From Micromonospora sp. PLK6-60 (GTDB lineage: Bacteria > Actinomycetota > Actinomycetes > Mycobacteriales > Micromonosporaceae): 64,000 nucleotides of DNA. Location: NCBI RefSeq assembly GCF_019890675.1, contig NZ_JAIOAA010000016.1, forward strand, positions 1 through 64,000, written 5' to 3'. The position numbers were made by a program, and so were the translations under genes. Positions 42,596 to 50,978 of this stretch are shown one piece after another. Below the pieces are notes generated by a model. That model made no database searches, was not told the DNA's origin, and saw only the letters and a program-made list of their open reading frames with translations. Within the stretch, counting starts at the first letter, position 1; each line of letters starts with the position of its first letter.

Positions 42596-43825
42596 GTGAA
42601 GATCGTCGCAGCGGACGTCATCGTCTCCAGCCCCGACCGCAACTTCGTCACCCTCAAGATCACCACGGATGAGGGGGTCACCGGGCTGGGGGACGGCACC
42701 CTCAACGGCCGCGAACTCGCCGTCGCCTCGTACCTCGCCGACCACGTGGTCCCGCTGCTGATCGGGCGGGACCCGCACCGGATCGAGGACACCTGGCAGT
42801 TCCTCTACCGCTCGGCGTACTGGCGGCGCGGGCCGGTCACCATGGCCGCCATCGCCGCCGTGGACGTCGCGCTCTGGGACATCAAGGCCAAGGTCGCCGG
42901 CCTGCCGCTCTACCAGCTGCTGGGCGGTGCGTCCCGGACCGGCATCATGGCGTACGGGCACGCCAGCGGGCGGGACCTGCCGGAGTTGTTCGACTCGGTG
43001 CGCCGGCACCTGGAGCAGGGCTACCGGTCCATCCGGATCCAGACCTCGGTGCCCGGCATCAACGCCGTCTACGGCGTCGCGGCCCAGGCCAGCGTGGACG
43101 GCAAGCGGTACGACTACGAGCCCGCCCAGCGCATCCCGCTGCCCGCCGAGGAGGACTGGGACACCCGCGCCTACCTGCGCCACCTGCCCGGCGTCTTCGA
43201 GGCGGTACGCAACGAGTTCGGCCCCGAGCTGCCGCTGCTGCACGACGGGCACCACCGGATGACCCCGATCCAGGCGGCGCGGCTCGGCAAGGCACTGGAG
43301 CCGTACGACCTGTTCTGGCTGGAGGACTGCACGCCGGCGGAGAACCAGGAGGCGCTGCGCCTGGTCCGCCAGCACACCACCACGCCGCTGGCCATCGGCG
43401 AGGTCTTCAACACGGTGTGGGACTACCAGACGCTCATCCGGGAACAGCTCATCGACTACGTCCGGTCCGCCGTCACCCACACCGGGGGGATCACGGCCAT
43501 GCGCAGGCTGCTCGACTTCGCCGCGCAGTACCAGATCAAGTCCGGCATCCACGGGCCGACCGACATCTCGCCGGTCGGGATGGCCGCGGCGCTGCACCTG
43601 GACCTGGCCATCCACAACTTCGGCATCCAGGAGTACATGCAGCACGGGCCGCTGACCAACGAGGTGTTCCGGCAGTCGTTCACCTTCACCGACGGGTACC
43701 TGCACCCGGGGGAGCAGCCGGGTATCGGCGTGGAGCTGGACGAGCAGGCGGCGGCGAAGTTCCCGTACCAGCCGGCGTACCTGCCGTTCAACCGGCTCAA
43801 GGACGGCACCGTCCATGACTGGTGA
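42596..43825 (+). CDS. ManD-family mannonate/gluconate dehydratase (enolase superfamily)
   Basis: 409 aa. Close to the D-mannonate dehydratase family along its length, including the GTVHDW C terminus. Asp217, His219, Glu243, Glu269 and His319 occupy the metal and acid-base positions (HDGHHR, WLEDCTPAENQE, GEVFN, IHGPTD). The HDGHH segment has Gly where HDVHH is usual. Pro321 stands where efficient mannonate dehydratases have Ala; from memory, Pro is linked to low-efficiency or gluconate-active members. GAAAGG ribosome site before GTG. Confidence 0.85.
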   Translation: MKIVAADVIVSSPDRNFVTLKITTDEGVTGLGDGTLNGRELAVASYLADHVVPLLIGRDPHRIEDTWQFLYRSAYWRRGPVTMAAIAAVDVALWDIKAKVAGLPLYQLLGGASRTGIMAYGHASGRDLPELFDSVRRHLEQGYRSIRIQTSVPGINAVYGVAAQASVDGKRYDYEPAQRIPLPAEEDWDTRAYLRHLPGVFEAVRNEFGPELPLLHDGHHRMTPIQAARLGKALEPYDLFWLEDCTPAENQEALRLVRQHTTTPLAIGEVFNTVWDYQTLIREQLIDYVRSAVTHTGGITAMRRLLDFAAQYQIKSGIHGPTDISPVGMAAALHLDLAIHNFGIQEYMQHGPLTNEVFRQSFTFTDGYLHPGEQPGIGVELDEQAAAKFPYQPAYLPFNRLKDGTVHDW

Positions 43826-44360
43826 CCGGCGGCCCGTCCGGCATGTCGTGGTAATGGGCGTGTCCGGGGCGGGCAAGACGACCGTGGCCCTGGGGATCAG
43901 CGAGCGGACCGGGCTGCGGTTCGCCGAGGCCGACGAGTTTCATCCGCCGGCCAACGTGGCGCGGATGCGCGGCGGCATCCCGCTGGACGACGAAGCCCGC
44001 TGGCCGTGGCTGCGCGAACTGGCCGGCTGGATGACCGACCGGCACGCCGAGGGGGTCTCCACGGTGCTGGCCTGCTCCGCGCTCAAGCGTTCCTACCGCG
44101 ACGTACTGCGGCAGGGCCCGCCCGACGTGGAGTTCGTCCACCTGCACGGGCAGGCGGAGTTGATCCGGGACCGGCTGGACCGGCGGGCCGGGCACTACAT
44201 GCCGGCCAGCCTGCTCGGCTCGCAGCGGGCGATCCTGGAGCACCTCGAACCGGACGAGCCGGGGGTGGTGCTGGACATCGGGCTGCCCCCCGACGAGTTG
44301 GCGGCGGCGGCCGTGGCGCGGCTCGGCCTGCCGCTGCGCACCGGGGCCGGCCAGCACTGA
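43815..44360 (+). CDS. gntK: Gluconokinase
   Basis: 181 aa. Phosphorylates gluconate to 6-phosphogluconate. P-loop GVSGAGKTT (about 15-23), EADEFHPPANVARMRGGIPLDDEARWPWL and CSALKRSYRDVLR are diagnostic of GntK. It overlaps the ManD gene by 11 bases in another frame, ending the operon. Provides the pentose-phosphate branch alongside the dehydratase route. Confidence 0.92.
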   Translation: MTGDRRPVRHVVVMGVSGAGKTTVALGISERTGLRFAEADEFHPPANVARMRGGIPLDDEARWPWLRELAGWMTDRHAEGVSTVLACSALKRSYRDVLRQGPPDVEFVHLHGQAELIRDRLDRRAGHYMPASLLGSQRAILEHLEPDEPGVVLDIGLPPDELAAAAVARLGLPLRTGAGQH

Positions 44361-44364
44361 CCCC

Positions 44365-44403
44365 CCCGGCCAGCCGCGGTGCTGGGGTGGGGCGGTGGCC
44401 GGG
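44365..44403. terminator. Possible bidirectional hairpin
   Basis: CCCGGCCA (44365-44372) pairs with TGGCCGGG (44396-44403), with weaker inner pairing GCCGC/GCGG. It lies between the convergent gntK and YchJ-like genes. No T-tract, so support is moderate. Confidence 0.4.
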
Positions 44404-44431
44404 CGAGGGCCGCAGGTGCGGGCGCCCGGTC

Positions 44432-44848
44432 TCAGTCGGGCAGCGCCGCCAGGTAGACCCACCGGCCGTCCTCCCGGACGAAGCGGCTGCGCTCGGCCAC
44501 GGTGCCCGGTCGGCCATCCTCCTTGTAGTGGGCGCGGAACTCGACGACGCCCTCGGCGTCGAACAGCTCGCCCCGTTCGGTGCCGACCACCTCCAGGCGG
44601 GTCCACCGCTGCCCGGGGTCGAGCCGGAGCCGGTCGGGCCGGGTGCGGGAGTGCCAGCTGCGCAGCAGGTAGTCCGGGTCGCCGACGGCGAAGGCACTGA
44701 ACCGGGACCGCATCAGCGCCTCGGCGGTCCCGGCGGTCGCCTCGCCGCGGTGCAGCCGCCCGCAACACCCCGCGTACGGCTGGCCGGTGCCGCACGGGCA
44801 GGGCGAGGCAGGTCCGGCCGCGCCGGTGCGGGCGCCACGTCTTCCCAT
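44432..44848 (-). CDS. YchJ/UPF0225-family protein with SEC-C motif
   Basis: 138 aa. The N-terminal CPCGTGQPYAGCCGRLH is a SEC-C-type zinc motif, followed by the NTF2-like YchJ domain (LMRSRFSAFAVGDPDYLLRSWH, VEFRAHYKEDGR, FVREDGRWVYL). Function of the family is not known; SEC-C proteins often bind ribosome- or protein-quality-control partners. ATG 44848 is preferred over the GTG at 44878. Confidence 0.82.
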   Translation of the reverse strand: MGRRGARTGAAGPASPCPCGTGQPYAGCCGRLHRGEATAGTAEALMRSRFSAFAVGDPDYLLRSWHSRTRPDRLRLDPGQRWTRLEVVGTERGELFDAEGVVEFRAHYKEDGRPGTVAERSRFVREDGRWVYLAALPD

Positions 44849-44904
44849 CCGGCCATTCTGACCGGGACGGTGGAGCACCCCGGCGGGCGGGTGGCGGGGC
44901 GCCG

Positions 44905-45303
44905 TCAGCCGGTGGTCCGGCGGGCGGCGCGACGCGAACCGAACGACTCCATGGTCGTCGCCTTCCTCGCCGGGGCCCGGGTGCCCGTACCCGTGTCCCG
45001 GGCCCGGGCCGCCTTGCGTGGCGCCTTCTTGTTGATCGGCTTGCTGGCCGGCGCGTTCTTCGCGGCGGTGGCCCGGGCCGTCGGCTTGCGGCTGGGCGTG
45101 GCCGTCGCCGCGGTGGCCTTCTTCCGGGCGGTCCGCGCGGTGGTCGCCCGGGGCTTCTCCGCCGCGTTCGTGGCCGCGGTCGCCCCGCTGGCCCGTCTCG
45201 TGGCGGTCGCGGTCTTCTTCGCCGCGGTCCGGTTCGGCATCGGGGCCTTGCGCGCCCCCTGGGCCTTGCGGGCGCTGCCGCCTGTGCTGGCCGCCTGGGC
45301 CAT
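44905..45303 (-). CDS. Small basic Lys/Ala/Thr-rich (histone H1-like) protein
   Basis: 132 aa, almost entirely Ala, Lys, Arg, Thr and Pro (NRTAAKKTATATRR, TARKKATAATATPSRKP, INKKAPRKAARARD). No folded domain. Such tails resemble histone H1 and the C-terminal tails of actinomycete nucleoid proteins, so DNA binding is plausible. The good GAGGAGGGG ribosome site argues for a real gene despite low complexity. The 324 bases upstream, shared with the divergent peptidase gene, hold an AT-rich GATATC-containing patch near 45465 but no firm promoter. Confidence 0.65.
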   Translation of the reverse strand: MAQAASTGGSARKAQGARKAPMPNRTAAKKTATATRRASGATAATNAAEKPRATTARTARKKATAATATPSRKPTARATAAKNAPASKPINKKAPRKAARARDTGTGTRAPARKATTMESFGSRRAARRTTG

Positions 45304-45627
45304 CGTCGTCCCCTCCTCGGGTGCTGCCCGCCGGTGGCGGGTCCGACCGTGGGCACCGCTCGGCCGACGCACGGGTGCGGCCCCGGCGTAGGCGCGGGCA
45401 GTCGGGTTCCCCGGATCCGGCCGACCAAACGCGGCGGATGGGCGTTGCGCCTCGTCGGCCGAATCGAGATATCTATCCGGGTCACTGCCGTTCGCGACGA
45501 AACGGCTCGATCTGACCGGACGTTTCGACGCAGCGCTTCCCAGCGGGTGTGACCTGCGTCTACAGTCCATGGACCGACGCATGGAGCTGGTGCGGCGGTC
45601 CCCGTCATCGAGGAGGTACGGCACATC

Positions 45628-47238
45628 GTGGTGTCTGTCCAGAGAACGCTCGCCGGTGCTGTCGCCGGCGTCGTCGTCGGATCGATGGCCCTCACGGCCC
45701 CGGTCCAGGCCGACCCCAACAACAACTCAGTCAAGAAGCTCACCAAGGCCGTCACGGTGGACGGCGTCCTGCGCCACCTTGACACCTTCCAGCGGATCGC
45801 CGACGCCAACGGCGGCACCCGCGCCTCCGGCACCCCCGGCTACACGGCCAGTGCCGACTACGTGGCCGACAAGCTGACCAAGGCCGGCTACCAGGTCACC
45901 CGGCAGTCGTTCGACTTCCCGTTCTACGAGGAGTTCGGCTCGACGTTCGCCCAGGTGGCGCCCACCCCGACCGCCTATCAGGACGGTGTCGACTACGACC
46001 TGATGGAATACTCCGGGGCGGGTGACGTCACCGGCGGCGTCGTCCCGGTGGACCTGAGCCTCGGCAACCCGGCAGCGTCCACGTCCGGCTGTGAGGCGGC
46101 GGACTTCGCCGGGCTCAACCTGGCCGGCAAGGTCGCGCTCGTGCAGCGTGGCACCTGCTCGTTCGGGCAGAAGGCGGTCAACGCCGAGGCCGCCGGCGCG
46201 GCCGGCGTGATCATCATGAACCAGGGCAACGGCACCCGGGAGACGAACCCGGACCGGTACGAGCTGTTCGCCGGCACCCTGGGTGGCCCGGTGGGCATCC
46301 CGGCGGTCTCGGTCTCGTTCGACCGGGGCGTGCAGTTCGCCACCACCGCCGGCCTGGTCGTGCGGATCACGGCCGACACCCAGTCGGAGATCCGCACCAC
46401 CGAGAACGTCATCGCCCAGACCCGCACCGGCCGCACCGACAACGTGGTGATGGCCGGGGCGCACCTGGACTCGGTGCCCGAGGGCTCCGGCTACAACGAC
46501 AACGGCAGCGGCAGCGCGGCGCTGCTCGAGGTCGCGTTGCAGATGGCCAAGGTGAAGCCCAACAACGCGGTGCGGTTCGCCTGGTGGGGCGCGGAGGAGG
46601 GTGGCCTGCTCGGCTCCAACCACTACGTGGCGGAGCTGACCGATGAGCAGATCGCCGACATCGCGCTCTACCTGAACTTCGACATGGTCGGCTCGCCGAA
46701 CTACGTGTTCGGCGTGTACGACGGTGACGACTCGGCGCAGTCCGGGTCCGGGCCCGGCCCGGAGGGTTCGGCGCAGATCGAGGCGCTCTTCGAGCAGTTC
46801 TACGCCTCGCGCAAGCTGGCCACCGTGCCGTCCGACTTCACCGGCCGCTCCGACTACGGGCCGTTCATCGCCGCCGGCGTGGACATCCCGGCCGGTGGCC
46901 TGTTCACCGGTGCGGAGGGCGTGAAGACGGCCGAGGAGGCCAAGCTGTTCGGCGGTGTCGCGGGTGAGTCGTACGACCCGTGCTACCACCAGGCCTGCGA
47001 CAGCCGCACCCCGGTCGCCGACGGTGCCGACGCCGCGCTGTACGCCAAGTTCGGCAACCTGCACGGCAACGTCAACACGTTCGCCCTGGACGTCAACGCC
47101 GACGCGATCGCCACCGCGGTGATCACGTTCGCGTACGACACCTCGGCGGTCAACGGCGTGAAGCGTTCCCCGGGCAAGTCGCACAACGCTGGTAAGAGCG
47201 CGCAGGCCACGCACCAGGGTCACGCGCTGGTCCGCTGA
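45628..47238 (+). CDS. Secreted M28-family metallopeptidase with PA domain
   Basis: 536 aa. Signal peptide to about residue 28 (GSMALTAPVQA), then an M28 peptidase interrupted by a protease-associated domain (about 140-245, GKVALVQRGTCSFGQKAVNAEAAGAAGVIIMNQ). Zinc ligands are visible in GAHLDSVPEGSGYNDNGSG, WGAEEGGLLGS, YLNFDMVGS and CYHQACDS. Resembles Streptomyces griseus-type aminopeptidases with leucine preference. AGGAGG lies 11 bases before GTG 45628. TACAGT near 45563 may be the -10. Confidence 0.9.
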   Translation: MVSVQRTLAGAVAGVVVGSMALTAPVQADPNNNSVKKLTKAVTVDGVLRHLDTFQRIADANGGTRASGTPGYTASADYVADKLTKAGYQVTRQSFDFPFYEEFGSTFAQVAPTPTAYQDGVDYDLMEYSGAGDVTGGVVPVDLSLGNPAASTSGCEAADFAGLNLAGKVALVQRGTCSFGQKAVNAEAAGAAGVIIMNQGNGTRETNPDRYELFAGTLGGPVGIPAVSVSFDRGVQFATTAGLVVRITADTQSEIRTTENVIAQTRTGRTDNVVMAGAHLDSVPEGSGYNDNGSGSAALLEVALQMAKVKPNNAVRFAWWGAEEGGLLGSNHYVAELTDEQIADIALYLNFDMVGSPNYVFGVYDGDDSAQSGSGPGPEGSAQIEALFEQFYASRKLATVPSDFTGRSDYGPFIAAGVDIPAGGLFTGAEGVKTAEEAKLFGGVAGESYDPCYHQACDSRTPVADGADAALYAKFGNLHGNVNTFALDVNADAIATAVITFAYDTSAVNGVKRSPGKSHNAGKSAQATHQGHALVR

Positions 47239-47258
47239 TCCACCGCACCACACCGGCC

Positions 47259-47292
47259 AGGGCCGGGCTCCGTTCACCCGGGGTCCGGCCCT
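47259..47292 (+). terminator. Hairpin terminator after the M28 peptidase
   Basis: AGGGCCGGGCTCCG (47259-47272) pairs with 47279-47292 through 14 positions including two G-T wobbles, loop about TTCACC, then GTTCGTG. It lies 20 bases past the stop. Confidence 0.7.
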
Positions 47293-47377
47293 GTTCGTGC
47301 CCGCCGGGGCCGCCTCGCCCGTCAGCCGCGCCGCCGACGGCCGTCGGCGGCGCGGGCCGGGAACCGGCGCCACCGGC

Positions 47378-48394
47378 TCAGTAGCGGATCGCGGCGCCGT
47401 CGGGCCCGGGCACCGGCGGCGGCTCGGGACGCGGGGCGGACGCGGCGCGCAGCCGGTCGTAGGGGCCGAGCCACGGCGCGCGGACGATCATGTCCCACGC
47501 CAGCGTCGGATAGAAATCGCCCTCCGCCGGCTCGCCGCGCGCGCAGTCGCCGTCCGAGGTGCCCGGTGGTTTCACCCAGAGCAGCGCCGCCACCCGGTCC
47601 AGGTCCGGGCGGGTGGTCGGGGGATAGCCGAGGGCCCGGCGGGGCGGGTTGCACGACGCGTCGGCCGGCGGCGCGGTCCCGACGTTGCGGCCGGTGTCGA
47701 TCACCATCTCCCGCCCGTCCACCAGGTCGGAGACGGCCAGCCCCCACAGGTGGCTGAACGGGGTCGGTTCCCGGCCGCCGACGTTCACCGCGAACCCCTC
47801 CGCCCGGTCGATGCCGGCGCGCCGCAGCCGGGCCGCCGTCTCCCGGACGTCCGACCGGTAGGGGACGCCGGCGTCCAGATAGACGTACTGCCCGGCGTCG
47901 GCCAGCCGGGCCACCGCGCCGGCCAGCAGGGCCGCCCGGGCGTCGTCGAAGCACTCGCCGGTCACCGCCCCGGGCTCCAGGATCACGGCCGCCTGGCGGT
48001 CGCCGATCGCGCGTACCACCGTGCCGACGAACGCGTCGTACGTGGCCGCGTCGGCGGCGCCGGCACCGGCGCAGTCCCGATCGGGCAGGTACCGGAGCAC
48101 CAGCACGGCGAGGGTGCCGGTCTGTTCCGCGCCCTGCACCATCCGGACCAGTCCGGGCAGGTCGCCGGGGCCGTCGACCCAGCGGGCCTGGGGCCGCCGG
48201 GTGATCGGGTCGAGCCAACCGGCGTCGTGGGTCCGCTGCCACTCGGCCGCCGCCAGGCCGGGGTCCGCGGCCAGCACGGCGTCGCGGAACGGGTGGCGGG
48301 CCGGGACGGGCGCCGACCCGGAGCCGGCCCCCGAGCAGCCGAGCGTGCCGACGAGCACCGCGACGAGCGTGCCGGTGAGCAGAGCCGAGCGCAT
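47378..48394 (-). CDS. GH6-like lipoprotein lacking the catalytic Asp
   Basis: 338 aa. Lipoprotein signal with Cys20 (LVGTLGC). The body follows glycoside hydrolase family 6: LVLRYLPDRDCAG (Asp107), VILEPGAVTG, YLDAGVPYRSD, LLWVKPPGTSDGDC (Asp281). In active GH6 enzymes the second motif is EPD, whose Asp is the proton donor; here it is Gly142. YLDAGH is YLDAGV and the NVSNY-type loop is NVGGRE. Probably a non-catalytic carbohydrate-binding relative. Minus-strand TAGGTT (48402-48407) seven bases before ATG 48394 marks a leaderless start and fixes it over the TTG at 48403. Confidence 0.8.
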   Translation of the reverse strand: MRSALLTGTLVAVLVGTLGCSGAGSGSAPVPARHPFRDAVLAADPGLAAAEWQRTHDAGWLDPITRRPQARWVDGPGDLPGLVRMVQGAEQTGTLAVLVLRYLPDRDCAGAGAADAATYDAFVGTVVRAIGDRQAAVILEPGAVTGECFDDARAALLAGAVARLADAGQYVYLDAGVPYRSDVRETAARLRRAGIDRAEGFAVNVGGREPTPFSHLWGLAVSDLVDGREMVIDTGRNVGTAPPADASCNPPRRALGYPPTTRPDLDRVAALLWVKPPGTSDGDCARGEPAEGDFYPTLAWDMIVRAPWLGPYDRLRAASAPRPEPPPVPGPDGAAIRY

Positions 48395-48504
48395 GCGGGA
48401 CAACCTATCCGGCGTCCGCCGCCGGGGCGCAACGGGCTCGCCCGGCGTGGCGGGCGACAGCGCGGGGACCGTGCCGGCCCGGCCGGTCCACTAGGGTCGG
48501 ACTG

Positions 48505-48540
48505 ATGGACCAGTCAGCCGGTCGCCGGGCCCGCCGGTGA
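48505..48540 (+). CDS. Putative leaderless 11-residue upstream ORF coupled to the phosphotransferase
   Basis: ATG at 48505 opens Met-Asp-Gln-Ser-Ala-Gly-Arg-Arg-Ala-Arg-Arg and a TGA at 48538-48540 that overlaps the downstream GTG at 48537 (GTGA). TAGGGT (48492-48497) lies seven bases before the ATG, so the transcript probably starts at this ATG. The downstream GTG lacks a clear ribosome site and would be reached by termination-reinitiation. Too short to judge by composition. Confidence 0.55.
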   Translation: MDQSAGRRARR

Positions 48541-49532
48541 GCCCGCCCAGCCCCACCCAGCGGATCCTCGCCCCGGACGCGGTCGCCCGCTACCTGGCCG
48601 CCTCCGTCGGCCCGAGCGCCGGGGTGGCCGGCTGCGGTCCGCTGGCCGGCGGCGGGTTCGCCGCGGTCTGGTGGGTCGAGCTCACCGACGGGCGGCGGGT
48701 CGTGCTCAAGGTCGGGCCGCCGCCGGACGTGCCGCTGCTGCGGTACGAGCGCGGGATGATCGCCGCCGAGGCCCGCTACCTGCGGCGGGTCGCCGACCGG
48801 GCGCCCGCGGTGCCGGTGCCGCCGCTGCTGCACCACGGCAGCGATCCGGTGCTCGGCGACTGGCTGCTCACCGGGCTGCTGCCCGGCCGCGCCCTGCCCG
48901 AACTGACCGACGCGGGGACCGACGTCGGGCCGGTGCGGGCGGAGCTGGGCGCGGCGCTGGCCGCGCTGCACCGGGTCACCGGCGACCGGTACGGCTACGA
49001 CGACGCGCACCGGACGTCCGGCCCCACCTGGCGGTCGGCCTTCCTCGCCATCGTCGACGACCTGCTCGCCGACGCCGTGGACTGGCAGGTCCCGCTGCCG
49101 GCGCCGGCCGACCGGATCCGCGCCCTGGTCGCCCGGCACGCCGACGTCCTCGACGTGGTACGCCGGCCCGCGCTGCTGCACTTCGACGGCTGGGCGGGCA
49201 ACGTGCTGGCGGTGACCGGGCCGGACGGGACGCCGCGACTGACCGGCCTGGTCGACGGCGAGCGCCACCTGTACGGCGACCCGCTGATGGACCTGGTCTC
49301 GCCGCTGCTGTTCCGCCGGGCGGAGGACGAGCCACACGATGCCGTGCTGCGCGGTTACCGGGCGGCGGCGCCGCTGCCGCTGGACGCCGGGGCCCGCCGG
49401 CGGCTCGGGCTCTACCGGCTGCACCTCTACCTGCTGATGACGGTGGAGATGCCGAGCCGGGGGATGACTGCGTCGGCGCACCCGGAGCGGGCCGAGCAGC
49501 TGGCCCGGGAGCTGGCCGACCTCGAGTCCTGA
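48537..49532 (+). CDS. Aminoglycoside-phosphotransferase/choline-kinase-fold protein
   Basis: 331 aa kinase-like. Gly-rich loop GCGPLAGGGFAAVWWVEL, Lys in VVLKVG, the Brenner-type LLHFDGWAGNVLAV catalytic loop (Asp as base) and GLVDGERHLYGDPLMDLVS in place of the usual DWE motif. Substrate could be an antibiotic, sugar or small metabolite. Its GTG overlaps the stop of a small leaderless ORF. Convergent with the sortase gene. Confidence 0.82.
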   Translation: MSPPSPTQRILAPDAVARYLAASVGPSAGVAGCGPLAGGGFAAVWWVELTDGRRVVLKVGPPPDVPLLRYERGMIAAEARYLRRVADRAPAVPVPPLLHHGSDPVLGDWLLTGLLPGRALPELTDAGTDVGPVRAELGAALAALHRVTGDRYGYDDAHRTSGPTWRSAFLAIVDDLLADAVDWQVPLPAPADRIRALVARHADVLDVVRRPALLHFDGWAGNVLAVTGPDGTPRLTGLVDGERHLYGDPLMDLVSPLLFRRAEDEPHDAVLRGYRAAAPLPLDAGARRRLGLYRLHLYLLMTVEMPSRGMTASAHPERAEQLARELADLES

Positions 49533-49547
49533 CCCGGCCTGTCGCGG

Positions 49548-50114
49548 TCAGCGGACCCGGCTGGCGAAGACCACGATGTTGTCCAGGTAGTCGCCCTGGC
49601 GCAGGTCGAAGCGGCCACCGCAGGTGATCAGCCGCAGCCGGGCGGCGGCACCGCCGCCGTACACCCGGTCGGTGGGAAACCGGTCCTTCGGGTATGAACC
49701 GACGCCGTCCACGGCGAAGGTGACCACCTCGCCGTCGGAGCGGGTGACCCGGATGGTGTCCCCGGCGCGCAGCCGGCCCAGGTTGAAGAAGACGGCGGGG
49801 CCGCGCAGCGAGTCGACGTGCCCGACGATCACCGCGTTGCCGGCCTCGCCGGGGCTGGCCCCCGGCCGGTACCAGCCGGCGACCGTGGGCCGGTCCAGTG
49901 GCGGCACCTCCAGCCGCCCGTCGGCGTCGGCGGCGACCGGGACCACCTCGGCCCGGACGCTGATCGCGGGAATCTCCACCCGTACCGGCACGGATCGGGA
50001 CAGCGCGGTGCCCGGCGACACCGACCGGTCGGGCGCGGCGGTGGACCCCGGCCGGGGCGGCGGTGTCGGGGCGAGGTTCAGGCCGGCGGCGAGCAGCCCG
50101 GTCCCGGTCACCAC
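49548..50114 (-). CDS. Class F sortase
   Basis: 188 aa from the GTG at 50114. Sortase fold with catalytic His in VGHVDSLRGPAVFF and Cys in LRLITCGGRFD; the late strand is GDYLDNIVVFAS, where many relatives read YRDN. The frame stays open upstream without a good start and would add SRTRSAAAAIAVAV, which with the following residues makes a full membrane anchor, so the true start may be upstream or a non-standard codon. Same strand as the secreted protein at 50279, its likely client. Confidence 0.8.
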   Translation of the reverse strand: MVTGTGLLAAGLNLAPTPPPRPGSTAAPDRSVSPGTALSRSVPVRVEIPAISVRAEVVPVAADADGRLEVPPLDRPTVAGWYRPGASPGEAGNAVIVGHVDSLRGPAVFFNLGRLRAGDTIRVTRSDGEVVTFAVDGVGSYPKDRFPTDRVYGGGAAARLRLITCGGRFDLRQGDYLDNIVVFASRVR

Positions 50115-50278
50115 GGCGACGGCGATCGCCGCGGCGGCCGACCGGGTACGCGAGCGGGGCGCCGACGGGTCGGCGCGGCAGGGCCGGGGCAGGGTCGCAC
50201 CTCCGTGTGGCGTGGCCCGGTGCCCGTGCCGGTGTCGCCGGCACGGGCATCCGTCCAGGGCTGGTGGGTCGGGTGGCC

Positions 50279-50776
50279 TCAGGCCACCGCGCCGGCGTGG
50301 CGTCGACGACGCAGCAGCACGACCAGGCCGGTGGCGCCGGCCCCGAGGAGCGCGCCGCCCGCGGTGAAGGCCACCGCGGCGGTGGTGCCGCCGGCACTGC
50401 TGCCGCCGCCACCGGCGGGCGCGCCGCCGATCGGGGTCACCGTGAACTGCGCGCTGCCGGCGGAGCTGCCGTTGCCGCAGGTGGCGGCGACGGTGTAGGT
50501 GCCGAGCGTGAAGCCGGCGGTGAAGAGCTCGGCGCTCAGGCCGCCGCCCGCCGCCGCCGTGGTGGACCGGACGTTCTGGTCCCGGTTCGGGCCGGTGACG
50601 TGGAAGATCACGTCACCGTCCTTGGGGTTGCAGGTGGTGGCGGTGAGCACGACCGTCCCGCCGACCGGGGTGGTCGCGGGCGACACCGTGGTGTCCGCGA
50701 GTGCGACCGCCGGGAGCAGAAGCGTGCCGAAGCCCACGCCGACCGCCGCAGAGCCGAGAACTGCCTGTGCCTTCAT
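50279..50776 (-). CDS. Secreted cell-surface protein with C-terminal anchor, candidate sortase client
   Basis: 165 aa. Signal peptide to about residue 27 (LLLPAVALA), an immunoglobulin-like domain with two Cys (TTCNPKDGD, AATCGNGSS), a Gly/Ser linker, then a hydrophobic helix (TAGGALLGAGATGLVVLL) and RRRRHAGAVA tail. This is the layout of a cell-wall sorting signal without an LPXTG box. It precedes the class F sortase by 165 bases on the same strand. Function unknown. Confidence 0.75.
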   Translation of the reverse strand: MKAQAVLGSAAVGVGFGTLLLPAVALADTTVSPATTPVGGTVVLTATTCNPKDGDVIFHVTGPNRDQNVRSTTAAAGGGLSAELFTAGFTLGTYTVAATCGNGSSAGSAQFTVTPIGGAPAGGGGSSAGGTTAAVAFTAGGALLGAGATGLVVLLRRRRHAGAVA

Positions 50777-50978
50777 ACGCGTCTTCCCTCACTTTTCGTC
50801 CGCTGACCGCATGGGACGTCGTTCGGGTGGCCAACTCCGTGACTAGCACCGGTGTGGCCAACACTAGGAGGGATGCGGTGCTCAGCCGGTGTAAATGAGA
50901 AATATTCGTTGCCGTCACGTGTCCACCCCCGCGCCGGACAGCGGTGGACATGCCGGCCCTGTGCCGATCAGCCCCGGG

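Noticed and set aside
45304..45627. Possible short gene in the gap before the M28 peptidase
   Set aside because: Frames have no start with ribosome site and no family resemblance; better read as a divergent promoter region.
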